Assembly (NCBI RefSeq): GCF_000515275.1
Contig: NZ_KI911560.1
Coordinates: 2,542,001 to 2,606,000, forward strand
Source of the DNA: Methylophilus sp. 5
GTDB lineage: Bacteria > Pseudomonadota > Gammaproteobacteria > Burkholderiales > Methylophilaceae
Reading direction: 5' to 3'
Length of the DNA stretch: 64,000 bases
Shown: piece after piece, positions 1-8,376 of the stretch
Numbering within the stretch: position 1 is the first letter of the stretch
Layout: the number at the start of each line of letters is the position of its first letter
Program-made: the position numbers and the translations under genes
The notes under the pieces: generated by a model
Database searches by the model: none
What the model was told of the DNA's origin: nothing
Seen by the model: the letters and a program-made list of their open reading frames with translations, nothing else

Positions 1-335
1 CGCTTTATTTTGAGGCGTATGCCGCCAATGGGTTGCAGTTTCTCAGTTATCGCACTGGCTTGTTAATGACCGCGTGGACGCTGATGCCTTATCTGATTTT
101 GTTTGCGGGGCGCTACTTTTTTGAAGGCAGTGACATCCAGAAACAATGGCTGCACTTTGGTATTTTTGAGGTGCTGGTGGTTGCCTGGATCTATTGGCAG
201 ACGTTAGTGATGTACCCGGACGCGCAAGGCGGTTTGATTTTTCTGTTTTTGCCATTGCTACAGGCCAGCCTTAACCTGGTTGTTGGCGGCGTGTTGTACT
301 GGGCGCAGCGTCGATTAAAGCATCGTAAGCAGTGA
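1..335 (+). CDS. Hypothetical membrane protein, 5' end outside window
   Basis: The frame is open from the left edge (first full codon at 3) to a TGA at 333-335, so the N-terminus is missing. The visible TTG at 33 is probably an internal codon, because the frame upstream of it reads as protein (LYFEAYAANG). The visible part is hydrophobic, with about three membrane segments and a basic C-terminal tail (RRLKHRKQ). I do not recognise the family. The 93 bp before the next gene show no terminator. Confidence 0.6.
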   Translation, partial: LYFEAYAANGLQFLSYRTGLLMTAWTLMPYLILFAGRYFFEGSDIQKQWLHFGIFEVLVVAWIYWQTLVMYPDAQGGLIFLFLPLLQASLNLVVGGVLYWAQRRLKHRKQ

Positions 336-427
336 ACATCATATCTGCCGCAGCCAAGTTCTCGCATCCACGTTGCGTTGATTAGTCGCATTAACCGTGC
401 GCTCGCCTTTTTATAAAAGGGATTCTT

Positions 428-754
428 TTGCTTAAAACACTTTTTTTATTTGCGCTGACGGCCGTGGCTGAAATTGTTGGCTGTTATCTGCCTTATTTAT
501 GGTTAAAAGCAGGCAAGAGTGCCTGGCTGTTGTTGCCCGCTGCGGCCAGTCTGGCATTGTTCGCCTGGTTGCTAACCTTGCACCCAACCGCCGCTGGCCG
601 CATTTATGCCGCCTATGGTGGCGTGTATATCGGCGTTGCCATTGTTTGGTTATGGTTGGTGGATGGCATTAAGCCCTCAGGCTGGGATTTGTTAGGGGCT
701 GGGGTAGCGATACTCGGCATGGCGATTATTATGTTTGCACCGAGGTCTGCATGA
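428..754 (+). CDS. YnfA/UPF0060 family small membrane protein
   Basis: 108 residues with four predicted membrane helices filling nearly the whole protein, matching the usual length of the YnfA (UPF0060) inner-membrane family. That family is small-multidrug-resistance-like in fold and of unclear function. Family-typical sequence includes [12 protein letters not shown] near the N-terminus and [11 protein letters not shown] in the third helix. The start is a TTG preceded by a purine-rich AAAGGGA. Its TGA overlaps the ATG of the next gene (ATGA at 751-754), so the two are translationally coupled. Confidence 0.85.
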   Translation: MLKTLFLFALTAVAEIVGCYLPYLWLKAGKSAWLLLPAAASLALFAWLLTLHPTAAGRIYAAYGGVYIGVAIVWLWLVDGIKPSGWDLLGAGVAILGMAIIMFAPRSA

Positions 755-1065
755 GGTTGGCCATGATGCTTTTTGGCTGTGCTGCTGCGGCGATGGTAAT
801 GGGCTGCGCGACAAAGCCACCGCTGGCAACACCTGATGCGGTAGTGTTTGATTGCCAGAATGGCGAAGTAATGCGTGTGCGTTTTGTGGCGGCGCCTGCC
901 AGTGCGGTACTGATGCGTGGGCAAAACAAAATCAGCTTGCCACAACAGCCTAGCGGCTCAGGGTTTATCTATAGCAACGGGCCGAATACCATCCGTGGCA
1001 AAGGTGATGCGTTAATGGTGGAAATTGGCCGTATGGCTGCAATACAGTGTCAGGCTAGGCCTTAG
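751..1065 (+). CDS. MliC-like lysozyme-inhibitor lipoprotein
   Basis: 104 residues. The N-terminal hydrophobic stretch ends in a lipobox VMGC with Cys19 as the expected lipidation site, so the mature protein is probably membrane-anchored in the periplasm. The rest resembles the MliC/PliC fold: [13 protein letters not shown], a central [10 protein letters not shown] segment, a GKGDAL turn and a late cysteine (IQCQ) that could pair with the one in FDCQ. The family inhibits c-type lysozyme. Assignment is by motif only. It is coupled to the YnfA gene upstream and followed 1 bp later by the next gene. Confidence 0.65.
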   Translation: MRLAMMLFGCAAAAMVMGCATKPPLATPDAVVFDCQNGEVMRVRFVAAPASAVLMRGQNKISLPQQPSGSGFIYSNGPNTIRGKGDALMVEIGRMAAIQCQARP

Positions 1066-1066
1066 C

Positions 1067-1483
1067 ATGTTAAAACGATTGCTGTGCTATAGCTGGGCGG
1101 CACCCACCAGTTTGCTGGGACTTTTATTAGCGAGTCTGTTATTGGCAAGTGGTGCGCGTGCGCGCCGGGTCGACGGCGTACTCGAAGTGTCTGGTGGTTG
1201 GTTGGCCAACGCACTGACGCAGTTGAGTGGTTTTGCCGCGTTGACGCTGGGGCATGTGGTGCTTGGTCATTCTGCAGATTGCCTGCACCGTTTGCGCAGC
1301 CATGAACACGTGCATGTTCGTCAGGCTGAACGTTGGGGTATATTCTTTGCCCCGGCTTATTTGCTGGCTGGGCTATGGCAATGGTTACGCGGACGGCATG
1401 CTTATTACGATAATCCATTTGAACTGGAGGCGTTTGCGGTTGAGTCGGGTGATTGTGATCACGCATTCACGTTAAACGGCTAG
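1067..1483 (+). CDS. Putative membrane protein with HExxH-like motif
   Basis: 138 residues from ATG 1067; a longer reading from 1025 would overlap the lipoprotein gene and adds unlikely sequence. It has an N-terminal hydrophobic helix, a second hydrophobic segment, and the string HEHVHVRQAERWG. The HEHVH part fits the HExxH zinc-binding pattern of metallopeptidases, and the distal ELEAFAVE could supply a third ligand. I do not recognise a named family, and activity is a guess from the motif. It is the last gene of the four-gene run and is followed by a terminator. Confidence 0.6.
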   Translation: MLKRLLCYSWAAPTSLLGLLLASLLLASGARARRVDGVLEVSGGWLANALTQLSGFAALTLGHVVLGHSADCLHRLRSHEHVHVRQAERWGIFFAPAYLLAGLWQWLRGRHAYYDNPFELEAFAVESGDCDHAFTLNG

Positions 1484-1493
1484 CGTTCAAATT

Positions 1494-1522
1494 AAAAAAC
1501 GCCAGTATGACTGGCGTTTTTT
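1494..1522. terminator. Bidirectional intrinsic terminator
   Basis: A 12-bp perfect stem (AAAAAACGCCAG / CTGGCGTTTTTT) with a 5-nt loop, A-rich on one side and T-rich on the other. It sits between convergent genes (the HExxH membrane protein and bamD) and can serve both. Confidence 0.9.
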
Positions 1523-1539
1523 GTGTTTAAAGCAACGAG

Positions 1540-2373
1540 TTAGTACAGACTTTCCCAGAATTTCCACCAGATTTTTTCGTCTTCATTAATCTTGCCGCTA
1601 ATCATCGGGTTTTCAGGATAATTCGTTTTTAAGATACGCAGCGTGTCGCCTTTAAGGTCAGCCATGTCCATGGCGTCATAGGCGCTGACCATAGTCACCA
1701 GCGCGTCTTCTACCGAACTCGAGTTTGGGTAGGTTTCAAGCACATATCTGGAACGGTTTAGTGCGGCGACATAGGCTTTACGCTGCATGTAATAACGTGA
1801 GACGTGCATCTCGTGCATGGCCAGTGTATTCACCAGGTAAATCATGCGCTGAGTAGCATCTTTTTTATAACGGCTGGTAGGAAAACGCTCAACCAGCTCT
1901 TTAAAGGCATTAAATGACACGCGCAAGGTTTTCGGGTCGCGGTCATTGATTTCCTGTTTGGTGTATTTCTCCATAATGCCGCGCTCGTTAAACGTGGCCA
2001 GGCCCTTCAGGTAGTAGGCGTAGTCTAGGTTAGGGTGGTTAGGGTGTAGCTTGATAAAACGGTCAACGGCAGATAAGCACAATACTGGTTCAGATTTTTT
2101 ATAGTAGGCATAAGCGACTTCTAGCTGTGCTTGTGTGGCATAGGCACCATGCGGATAACGCGCTTCGAGCTTTTGAAAGTACTCAATCGCCTTATCGTAG
2201 TTTTTGTCGACCATTTTCTCCTGGCCTGCAGCGTAGAGACGTTGTTCTGCCCAGCCTTTGGTTTCATCCGGAGGATTCGGGTTGCCAAAAATGGCACAAG
2301 CACTCAAGGTGAGTGCCGTGATCAAAATAAAAGCACGCGTGAACAGGGTGTTAAGCGGTAAAATGCGAAGCAT
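1540..2373 (-). CDS. bamD: Outer membrane assembly lipoprotein BamD
   Basis: 277 residues. A signal sequence with lipobox LSAC (Cys26) is followed by TPR-like repeats: YDKAIEYFQKLEARYPHG, VAYAYYKKSEPVLCL and LDYAYYLKGLATFNERG. This is the BamD/ComL (YfiO) pattern. BamD is the essential lipoprotein partner of BamA in inserting beta-barrel proteins into the outer membrane. It is divergent from rluD, a conserved pairing in proteobacteria, with only 47 bp between the start codons. Length is slightly above the E. coli protein. Confidence 0.95.
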   Translation of the reverse strand: MLRILPLNTLFTRAFILITALTLSACAIFGNPNPPDETKGWAEQRLYAAGQEKMVDKNYDKAIEYFQKLEARYPHGAYATQAQLEVAYAYYKKSEPVLCLSAVDRFIKLHPNHPNLDYAYYLKGLATFNERGIMEKYTKQEINDRDPKTLRVSFNAFKELVERFPTSRYKKDATQRMIYLVNTLAMHEMHVSRYYMQRKAYVAALNRSRYVLETYPNSSSVEDALVTMVSAYDAMDMADLKGDTLRILKTNYPENPMISGKINEDEKIWWKFWESLY

Positions 2374-2410
2374 GTTGTTTAATGTTGTTTTATCAAAGGA
2401 AACTCAGGGC

Positions 2411-2418
2411 ATTATAAC
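2411..2418. promoter_or_regulatory. Overlapping divergent -10 elements of bamD and rluD
   Basis: ATTATAAC contains TATAAT read on the minus strand (2416 to 2411) and TATAAC read on the plus strand (2413-2418). The minus copy would give bamD a leader of about 30 nt. The plus copy lies only 2 bp before the rluD ATG at 2421, so the plus-strand transcript would start at about that codon or inside the ORF. I cannot see convincing -35 boxes. Confidence 0.4.
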
Positions 2419-2420
2419 TG

Positions 2421-3527
2421 ATGCTGTTTGAAAATATGAAAGAAAGCGCCTCCTTACATCTGGTCGTTCCTGGCAACGTTGGCGGGCAGCGTCTCGATCT
2501 GGCTTTGCAACAAATGCTACCGGATCATTCTCGCAGTCGCTTACAGGCATGGATCAAAGAAGGCTTGGTGTTGCTGGATGGCAAAGCGCCAACCGCTAAA
2601 ACCAAAGTCTGGGGCGGTGAGCAGCTTGCGATCACGCCGCCTAAAAATGCACAGGAAAACGCATTTGAGCCAGAAGATATCCCCCTCGATGTCGTTTACG
2701 AAGACGATGCCCTGATCATTATTAATAAGCCTGCCGGGCTGGTGGTGCATCCAGCCGCCGGTAACTGGAGCGGCACTTTGCTCAATGCCTTGCTGTTTCA
2801 GTGGCCGTTGCTTAAAGACGTGCCACGTGCCGGTATTGTGCACAGGTTGGACAAAGATACCAGCGGCTTGCTGGTGGTGGCCAAAACGCTGGAGGCGCAA
2901 ACCAGCCTGGTGCGTCAGCTACAGGCACGTACAGTCAAGCGTGAATACCGTGCGATTGTGTGGGGGCAGTTATGGCGTAATGGCAAGGTTGATCAACCGG
3001 TTGGCCGGCATCCGCATAACCGAACCAAAATGGCCGTGATTCGACGTGGCCGACAGGCCATTACGCATTATGAAATTCTGGAGCGTTTTGGCACCAATAC
3101 ATATCTACGCTGTAATCTCGAAACCGGCCGCACGCACCAAATTCGCGTGCATTTGCAGCATTTAAAAGCGCCTATGGTGGGTGACCCGGTGTATGGCATC
3201 GGCAATATTATTCCGCACAAAATGATGACGCCAGAGCTGCGTGAGGTGATTGGTAATTTTAAACGCCAGGCGCTGCATGCGGTTAAGCTGGGACTTATTC
3301 ATCCGGTGACTCAGCAGCCGATGGAGTGGCAGATTGAGTTGGCCGACGATATGCGTGAACTGTTGGAAGCCATGCGCATCGTCAAGCCGGTGGAAGAAGT
3401 GCTGCCGCCAGACTTTAATCTGGGTGAAAACGGTTTGTTTATCGGTGATGATGACGATGATTGGGGCGATGACGACCTTGATGATGACGCCGATACAGAA
3501 GATGAAGACTGGGACGGCGAGGATTAA
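2421..3527 (+). CDS. rluD: 23S rRNA pseudouridine synthase RluD
   Basis: 368 residues. An S4 RNA-binding domain (about 20-75) precedes the RluA-type catalytic domain with HRLDKDTSGL; the catalytic Asp is residue 144. RluD makes the pseudouridines of 23S rRNA helix 69 (E. coli 1911/1915/1917). An unusual feature is a very acidic C-terminal tail of about 25 residues dominated by Asp and Glu. ATG 2436 is an alternative start that removes five residues and leaves room for a leader downstream of the -10 at 2413-2418. pgeF follows after 2 bp, as in other proteobacteria. Confidence 0.93.
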   Translation: MLFENMKESASLHLVVPGNVGGQRLDLALQQMLPDHSRSRLQAWIKEGLVLLDGKAPTAKTKVWGGEQLAITPPKNAQENAFEPEDIPLDVVYEDDALIIINKPAGLVVHPAAGNWSGTLLNALLFQWPLLKDVPRAGIVHRLDKDTSGLLVVAKTLEAQTSLVRQLQARTVKREYRAIVWGQLWRNGKVDQPVGRHPHNRTKMAVIRRGRQAITHYEILERFGTNTYLRCNLETGRTHQIRVHLQHLKAPMVGDPVYGIGNIIPHKMMTPELREVIGNFKRQALHAVKLGLIHPVTQQPMEWQIELADDMRELLEAMRIVKPVEEVLPPDFNLGENGLFIGDDDDDWGDDDLDDDADTEDEDWDGED

Positions 3528-3529
3528 TC

Positions 3530-4258
3530 ATGGCTGGCTTGCCATTGATCACGCCTGACTGGCCTGCACCACCCAACGTGAAAGCCTTGCAGACCACGCG
3601 TCACGGTGGCGTGAGCACAGGTGTGTATGCCAGCCTCAATTTAGGCGATCACGTGCGGGATGACTCGCAGCATGTTGCTGCGAATCGACAATTATTGAGC
3701 GCTTACCTGCCCAGTGAGCCGGTATGGCTGAATCAGGTACACGGCGTACGTGTGATAGATGCCGCCTTGTCGGCCTGCCTTGAAAGCGCAGATGCCAGCT
3801 TTAGCACACGCAAGCAAGTGGTGTGCGTGACCATGACTGCAGACTGCTTGCCGGTGTTGTTATGTGATCAGGCGGGTACCGCTGTGGCTGCTATTCACGC
3901 TGGCTGGCGTAGTTTGTGTGATGGCGTGGTTGAAGCAACGGCGGCAGCCATGCCGGTGCCTGCCAGCCAACTCATGGCTTGGCTGGGGCCCGCCATTGGC
4001 CCAGACGCGTTTGAAGTGGGCGCTGAGGTGAGGGCGCAGTTTATGGCACAGGATGCGCAGGCCGAATCTGCGTTTAAAGCCAACGGCGATAAGTGGCTAG
4101 GTGATTTATATAGCATTGCCAGGCAACGCTTACAATCGCTGGGGGTCGCGCAGATTTATGGCGGCGGACGCTGTACATTTAGCGAACCAGAGACCTTTTT
4201 CAGCTATCGGCGCGACGGCGATACCGGCCGCATGGTGTGTTTTATCTGGCTGGAATAA
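3530..4258 (+). CDS. pgeF: YfiH/PgeF family peptidoglycan editing factor / multicopper polyphenol oxidase fold
   Basis: 242 residues with the family motifs in order: LNQVHG, TADCLPVLL, AIHAGWRS, WLGPAIG and GGRCTFSE...FFSYRRDG. The conserved Cys and His residues match the metal/purine site of the YfiH family. Family members have been described as purine nucleoside phosphorylase/laccase-like enzymes, and as an editing factor that removes wrongly incorporated amino acids from peptidoglycan precursors. It lies 2 bp after rluD and is co-transcribed with it. Confidence 0.92.
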   Translation: MAGLPLITPDWPAPPNVKALQTTRHGGVSTGVYASLNLGDHVRDDSQHVAANRQLLSAYLPSEPVWLNQVHGVRVIDAALSACLESADASFSTRKQVVCVTMTADCLPVLLCDQAGTAVAAIHAGWRSLCDGVVEATAAAMPVPASQLMAWLGPAIGPDAFEVGAEVRAQFMAQDAQAESAFKANGDKWLGDLYSIARQRLQSLGVAQIYGGGRCTFSEPETFFSYRRDGDTGRMVCFIWLE

Positions 4259-4266
4259 ATATTTTT

Positions 4267-4350
4267 GCCACAGAGAACACAGAGTTCACAGAGAAAAGCA
4301 TTGTGAATGATGTTTTTTGTTTTCCTCTGTTGCTCTGTGACCTCTGTGGC
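4267..4350. repeat. Palindrome built from CACAGAG repeats
   Basis: Two 31-bp arms (4267-4297 and 4320-4350) are imperfect reverse complements around a 22-bp centre. Each arm contains three copies of a CACAGAG-type unit spaced about 9 bp apart. It fills most of the gap between pgeF and the HAD gene. Transcribed, it would form a strong hairpin. It resembles scattered intergenic repeats of proteobacteria (my recollection) and may act as a terminator or RNA stabiliser. Confidence 0.8.
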
Positions 4351-4392
4351 TAAACAATTAAAAAGTCATTCCAAAGACTCAATCACATTTTT

Positions 4393-5040
4393 ATGAAACA
4401 GCATTTAATTTTTGATTTAGACGGCACCTTAATTGATTCCGCGCCCAGCATTCTGCATTGTTTTGGCCTGGCTTTCAGTTCAACCCAAACGCCATTGGCG
4501 GCACTGCTGACACATGATGTGATTGGCCCGCCGTTGATGGAAGCGCTCAAGCAGCTAGCGGGCAGTGACGATGCAACCTTACTGAATGCCCTGGCCGCTG
4601 CTTTTAAACAGCATTACGACACCACAGGCTATGTACAGTCAGTGGTGTTTGAGGACGTTTCGGCTATGCTGCAGCAGTTGAAAGATCAAGGCTACCAACT
4701 GTATATTGCGACAAACAAACGCTTTTATCCGACAGAAAAAATCATGGCGCATTTAGGATGGAAAGCGTTTTTTAGCGGCGTCTATGCGCTGGATTATTTT
4801 AATCCGCCGCTAAAAACCAAGGCTGAGATGATAGGCCGCGTGGTGGCAGATAACGGTTTGACCGTGCAGGATTGTTTATATATTGGGGACCGTCTCGAAG
4901 ATGGTGTGTCGGCTGATGCTAACCAGATGGCATTTGCGCTGGTGAGCTGGGGTTATGCGGGCGATGTTGCCATGCGAAAGCCGCACTGGCATAGCTGCGC
5001 GCAGGTGCAGGACCTTGCTGGTTTAATCTCAACGTTATAA
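4393..5040 (+). CDS. HAD-superfamily phosphatase (phosphoglycolate phosphatase-like)
   Basis: 215 residues. HAD motif I is FDLDGTLIDS at residues 7-16, motif II is ATNK, and motif IV is YIGDRLEDGVSAD. The cap is small and alpha-helical, as in subfamily IA. The substrate cannot be read from sequence. The nearest named relatives are Gph/PgmB-type enzymes, but a second and better Gph candidate lies at 23070-23714. The membrane protein gene follows after 10 bp and may be co-transcribed. Confidence 0.8.
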   Translation: MKQHLIFDLDGTLIDSAPSILHCFGLAFSSTQTPLAALLTHDVIGPPLMEALKQLAGSDDATLLNALAAAFKQHYDTTGYVQSVVFEDVSAMLQQLKDQGYQLYIATNKRFYPTEKIMAHLGWKAFFSGVYALDYFNPPLKTKAEMIGRVVADNGLTVQDCLYIGDRLEDGVSADANQMAFALVSWGYAGDVAMRKPHWHSCAQVQDLAGLISTL

Positions 5041-5050
5041 ATTTTTAATT

Positions 5051-5476
5051 ATGCTCAAACGATTACGTGTACGACGCCATCCTGCAGACTTTAGTACGGG
5101 TGTCGATCCTTTGTTGAGCGGTAAGCGTGCCTGGCCGAATATATTGCTGGTGGTGGGTTTGACTGCATTAATTGTTGCGGGTGTCTATTTTGATTGGGAC
5201 GCACGCGTGCTGGCCGGGGTCGCTGTGCTAGTTGGGTTGGTGTCTGGTTTATTTGTCTGGTTGGTGGCTTTAATTGGCCTGGTGCCGTTAATCGGCCCCA
5301 TCATCGTCAAAATATTGAGTTTTGGTTTTATCTGGCTACTTAATGCGATGGGTTACTTGGTGTCTTATATCGCGATCCGCCGCGGCTATTCGCGTGATGT
5401 GCTGACTTATCGCGGCCTGACCATGGCCTTACTGATCGGCATCGTGATTGGCTATATTGTGGCGCAGTTTATTTAG
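5051..5476 (+). CDS. Conserved hypothetical integral membrane protein
   Basis: 141 residues. A basic N-terminus (MLKRLRVRRH) is followed by four hydrophobic segments (about 30-47, 54-78, 80-105 and 122-140). No catalytic motif or known family is recognised. It sits 10 bp after the HAD gene, so the pair may form an operon. Confidence 0.65.
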   Translation: MLKRLRVRRHPADFSTGVDPLLSGKRAWPNILLVVGLTALIVAGVYFDWDARVLAGVAVLVGLVSGLFVWLVALIGLVPLIGPIIVKILSFGFIWLLNAMGYLVSYIAIRRGYSRDVLTYRGLTMALLIGIVIGYIVAQFI

Positions 5477-5552
5477 TGCGCTTGTGGGGTTGTAAAAATA
5501 AGGTATTAAAGGATAACTGATTGTTTATGCTTTGTTTTTTTGATAACTCACG

Positions 5553-5558
5553 TATAAT
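5553..5558 (+). promoter_or_regulatory. Probable -10 element (TATAAT) for the ZIP transporter
   Basis: A perfect TATAAT lies 26 bp before the GTG start at 5585. The region upstream is T-rich; no good -35 box is visible, the best being CTTTGT at 5530-5535 with a 17-bp spacer. Confidence 0.5.
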
Positions 5559-5584
5559 GCGCGCCTTTCTGTCATAAACGCGGC

Positions 5585-6502
5585 GTGACTCTTTTGCCCA
5601 CATTTCTATCTAATATTTCACCGTTTACCGGCATGGTGCTGGCCTGTTTGCTGGGCGGTGTCTTAAGTGTCTGCGTGGCTGCGTTATTTGCACTCAACGC
5701 CAAAAAGCATTGGGTGCCTTTGCTGGTCAGCTATGCGATTGGCGCCTTACTGGCTGCCGTGTTTCTTGAAATTTTGCCGCATGCGATTGAAACCAGCCCT
5801 AATATAGAAGCCATGACAGCCACCATGCTGTTTGGTGTGCTGTTATTTTTTACGCTGGAAAAGCTGGTGTTGTGGCGGCATTGTCACGGTGAGCATTGTG
5901 AAATGCATGCCATGCATGATGAGGCGCATTGCCCGGAGCTGCACCCCGAACAACCCACCACTAAAAAGCCGCAAGGGGCGATTAAATTCAAGCTGCCGCA
6001 GGCGGCGCCTGCGCAGGTGGTTGGTCATCATCACGCACATGGCCACGATGGCGGCCGCAGTGGCTTGATGATTATGGTTGGCGATACCTTCCATAATTTT
6101 GTCGATGGCATCCTGATTTGCGCCGCATTTATGGTTGATATGCAGGTGGGCTTGGTCACGGCCTTAGCCATTATTGCGCATGAAATTCCACAAGAAGTAG
6201 GCGATTTTTTGATTCTGCTGCATTCCGGCTACAGCAAGAAAAAAGCATTCTTGTTTAATATTGCGTCCAGCCTAGCCACACTGGCAGGCGGGCTGTTGGC
6301 CTATATGGCGTTAAATCTGGTGCAGCAGTGGGTGCCGTATATCCTGAGTCTGGCTGCTGCCAGCATGCTCTATGTGGCGGTGGCAGACTTGATTCCAGGC
6401 TTGCATAAACGCACGGCGCTGCGGGACACCCTGAGTCAGATATTATTAATTGTGTTGGGTGTGGCTTCTGTCGCCCTGACCAAATGGTTGGTAGAAGGTT
6501 AA
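5585..6502 (+). CDS. ZIP-family divalent metal transporter
   Basis: 305 residues with about eight hydrophobic segments. The ZIP signature residues are present in helices IV and V: GDTFHNFVDGI and HEIPQEVGDF, with the His, Asn, Asp and Glu that coordinate metal. A His-rich loop between helices III and IV (HCHGEHCEMHAMHDEAHCPE, then HHHAHGHD) is typical of zinc or iron ZIP carriers. It imports divalent cations across the inner membrane; which metal is not determined. The start is taken as GTG 5585. rimO follows after 12 bp. Confidence 0.92.
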   Translation: MTLLPTFLSNISPFTGMVLACLLGGVLSVCVAALFALNAKKHWVPLLVSYAIGALLAAVFLEILPHAIETSPNIEAMTATMLFGVLLFFTLEKLVLWRHCHGEHCEMHAMHDEAHCPELHPEQPTTKKPQGAIKFKLPQAAPAQVVGHHHAHGHDGGRSGLMIMVGDTFHNFVDGILICAAFMVDMQVGLVTALAIIAHEIPQEVGDFLILLHSGYSKKKAFLFNIASSLATLAGGLLAYMALNLVQQWVPYILSLAAASMLYVAVADLIPGLHKRTALRDTLSQILLIVLGVASVALTKWLVEG

Positions 6503-6514
6503 GAGAGAATCAAT

Positions 6515-7849
6515 ATGCAAAGTTCGCCTAAAGTCGGGTTTGTTTCCTTGGGCTGCCCAAAAGCCGGGTCTGACTCCGAGCGCATTTTGACCCAGTTGCG
6601 CGCAGAGGGTTATGAAATCAGCAATAGCTACGAGCAATCTGACCTGGTGGTGGTGAATACCTGCGGCTTTATTGACTCAGCCGTGCAGGAATCACTCGAT
6701 GCGATTGGTGAAGCGCTCAATAAAAATGGCAAAGTGATTGTGACGGGCTGCCTCGGCGCTAAAAAAGACGTGGTCACCGGTGCGCACCCAAATGTGCTGG
6801 CGGTGACTGGCCCGCATGCGCTCGAAGAAGTCATGGGCCATGTGCATACGCATTTGCCTAAGCCGCATGATCCATTTGCAGACCTGGTTCCGCCACAAGG
6901 TATACGCCTGACGCCCAAGCATTACGCCTACCTTAAGATTTCAGAAGGCTGTAACCACCGTTGCAGCTTCTGCATTATACCTAGCATGCGAGGTGACTTG
7001 GTCAGCCGCCCGATTGGTGATGTGCTCAACGAGGCAGAAAGCCTGGTTAATGCCGGGGTGTCAGAGATTCTGGTGATTTCGCAGGACACGTCTGCGTATG
7101 GCGTAGACATGAAGTTCCGTAAAGGTTTCTGGAACGGTCGCCCGGTGAGAACGCATATGACGGAACTCAGTAAGTCGCTGGGTGAGTTAGGCGTGTGGGT
7201 GCGTTTGCATTATGTCTATCCTTATCCGCATGTGGATGATGTGATCCCGTTGATGGCAGAAGGCGCGATTTTGCCGTATCTGGATGTGCCATTGCAGCAC
7301 GCCAGCCCGCGCATTCTTAAGGCGATGAAACGCCCCGCCAGTAGCGAAAACAATCTGGCGCGTATCAAGGCCTGGCGCGATATTTGCCCGGATATTGCCA
7401 TCCGCAGTACTTTTATTGTTGGTTTCCCGGGTGAAACCGAAGACGACTTTAAAATGCTGCTCGATTTTATGGAAGAAGCACAACTGGATCGCGTGGGTTG
7501 CTTTGCTTATTCAGCTGTGGACGGCGCTGCTGCCAATGCCTTGCCAGACCAGGTGGCTGAAGAAATCAAGCAAGAGCGTTTAAGCCGCTTTATGGAAGTG
7601 CAGGAACGCATCAGTGCGGCTAAAGTCGCGGCCAAGATTGGCAGCCTGCAAACCGTGCTGGTGGATGAGTTGACCGAAGATGATGACGGCAACGTGATTG
7701 CGATTGCCCGTACGAAGAGCGATGCGCCGGAGATTGATGGCATTGTTTATTTGCAAGATGCCGATGGATTGAGCCCAGGGGATTTTGTCGATGTGCAGAT
7801 CATCGACTCGCAAGGCCATGACTTGATCGGTGCGCCGCCCGAGTTTTAA
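6515..7849 (+). CDS. rimO: Ribosomal protein S12 methylthiotransferase RimO
   Basis: 444 residues, the normal length. N-terminal UPF0004 domain with three cluster-binding cysteines (Cys14, Cys50, Cys79), a radical-SAM core with CNHRCSFC (Cys146/150/153), and a C-terminal TRAM domain of about 65 residues. The N-terminal [15 protein letters not shown] separates it from MiaB. It methylthiolates the conserved Asp of ribosomal protein S12. A strong terminator follows the stop codon. Confidence 0.97.
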   Translation: MQSSPKVGFVSLGCPKAGSDSERILTQLRAEGYEISNSYEQSDLVVVNTCGFIDSAVQESLDAIGEALNKNGKVIVTGCLGAKKDVVTGAHPNVLAVTGPHALEEVMGHVHTHLPKPHDPFADLVPPQGIRLTPKHYAYLKISEGCNHRCSFCIIPSMRGDLVSRPIGDVLNEAESLVNAGVSEILVISQDTSAYGVDMKFRKGFWNGRPVRTHMTELSKSLGELGVWVRLHYVYPYPHVDDVIPLMAEGAILPYLDVPLQHASPRILKAMKRPASSENNLARIKAWRDICPDIAIRSTFIVGFPGETEDDFKMLLDFMEEAQLDRVGCFAYSAVDGAAANALPDQVAEEIKQERLSRFMEVQERISAAKVAAKIGSLQTVLVDELTEDDDGNVIAIARTKSDAPEIDGIVYLQDADGLSPGDFVDVQIIDSQGHDLIGAPPEF

Positions 7850-7871
7850 GCCGACTGGATATCAATTATGT

Positions 7872-7899
7872 AAAAAATGCCGCTATTGCGGCATTTTTT
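7872..7899. terminator. Bidirectional intrinsic terminator after rimO
   Basis: A perfect 12-bp stem AAAAAATGCCGC / GCGGCATTTTTT with a 4-nt loop. It lies between rimO on the plus strand and a converging minus-strand ORF and can serve both. Confidence 0.9.
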
Positions 7900-7913
7900 A
7901 TGACTGTTTTCAT

Positions 7914-8249
7914 TTAGGCGATCACTGCCGGGCGTTCGCAATCGGCGCGCTCGGCAAATACATCCAGCGTGAACGGGCAGCGCTTGAGCTTTTGTTGCGC
8001 AGATTTGCGTTTGCCAGCCTGTTGCAGGTTGACATAAGGCGTTTGGCTTAAGCGCACATAACCGGATTGCAGTAACTTGCTGGCGGTGGTCTCAAACTGG
8101 CTGAGTGGGTTATCCATATTTTGCAAGGTAATGCCTAGCTTGTGCACCGCAACCACATGATAAATCGCGCTGGTTTGGCCAGGTGCGGCAGGTTTACCGT
8201 AAAGCTCGCCGACATGAATATCGCCGCTGGGAGAGATGAGTTGCGTCAT
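7914..8249 (-). CDS. Hypothetical protein, start uncertain
   Basis: 111 residues from the only convenient ATG. The same frame stays open for another 100 bp upstream with protein-like composition (for example WQPHSCLTATSLQ), so the true start may be a non-ATG codon near 8340 or the N-terminus may have been lost. The stop lies 14 bp from the bidirectional terminator at 7872-7899, which supports it as a real gene. No family is recognised. The basic C-terminal third (GKRKSAQQKLKR) is notable. Confidence 0.45.
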   Translation of the reverse strand: MTQLISPSGDIHVGELYGKPAAPGQTSAIYHVVAVHKLGITLQNMDNPLSQFETTASKLLQSGYVRLSQTPYVNLQQAGKRKSAQQKLKRCPFTLDVFAERADCERPAVIA

Positions 8250-8376
8250 GGCGGCATCATAACGTGTTTGTGCGCTGGCTTCAATCTGGCTGCCGCCATT
8301 TTGCAGCGAAGTCGCAGTCAGGCAGGAGTGCGGCTGCCATGTTAAAATAGCCGGCTTGAGCGTTCAGAGATTTATT

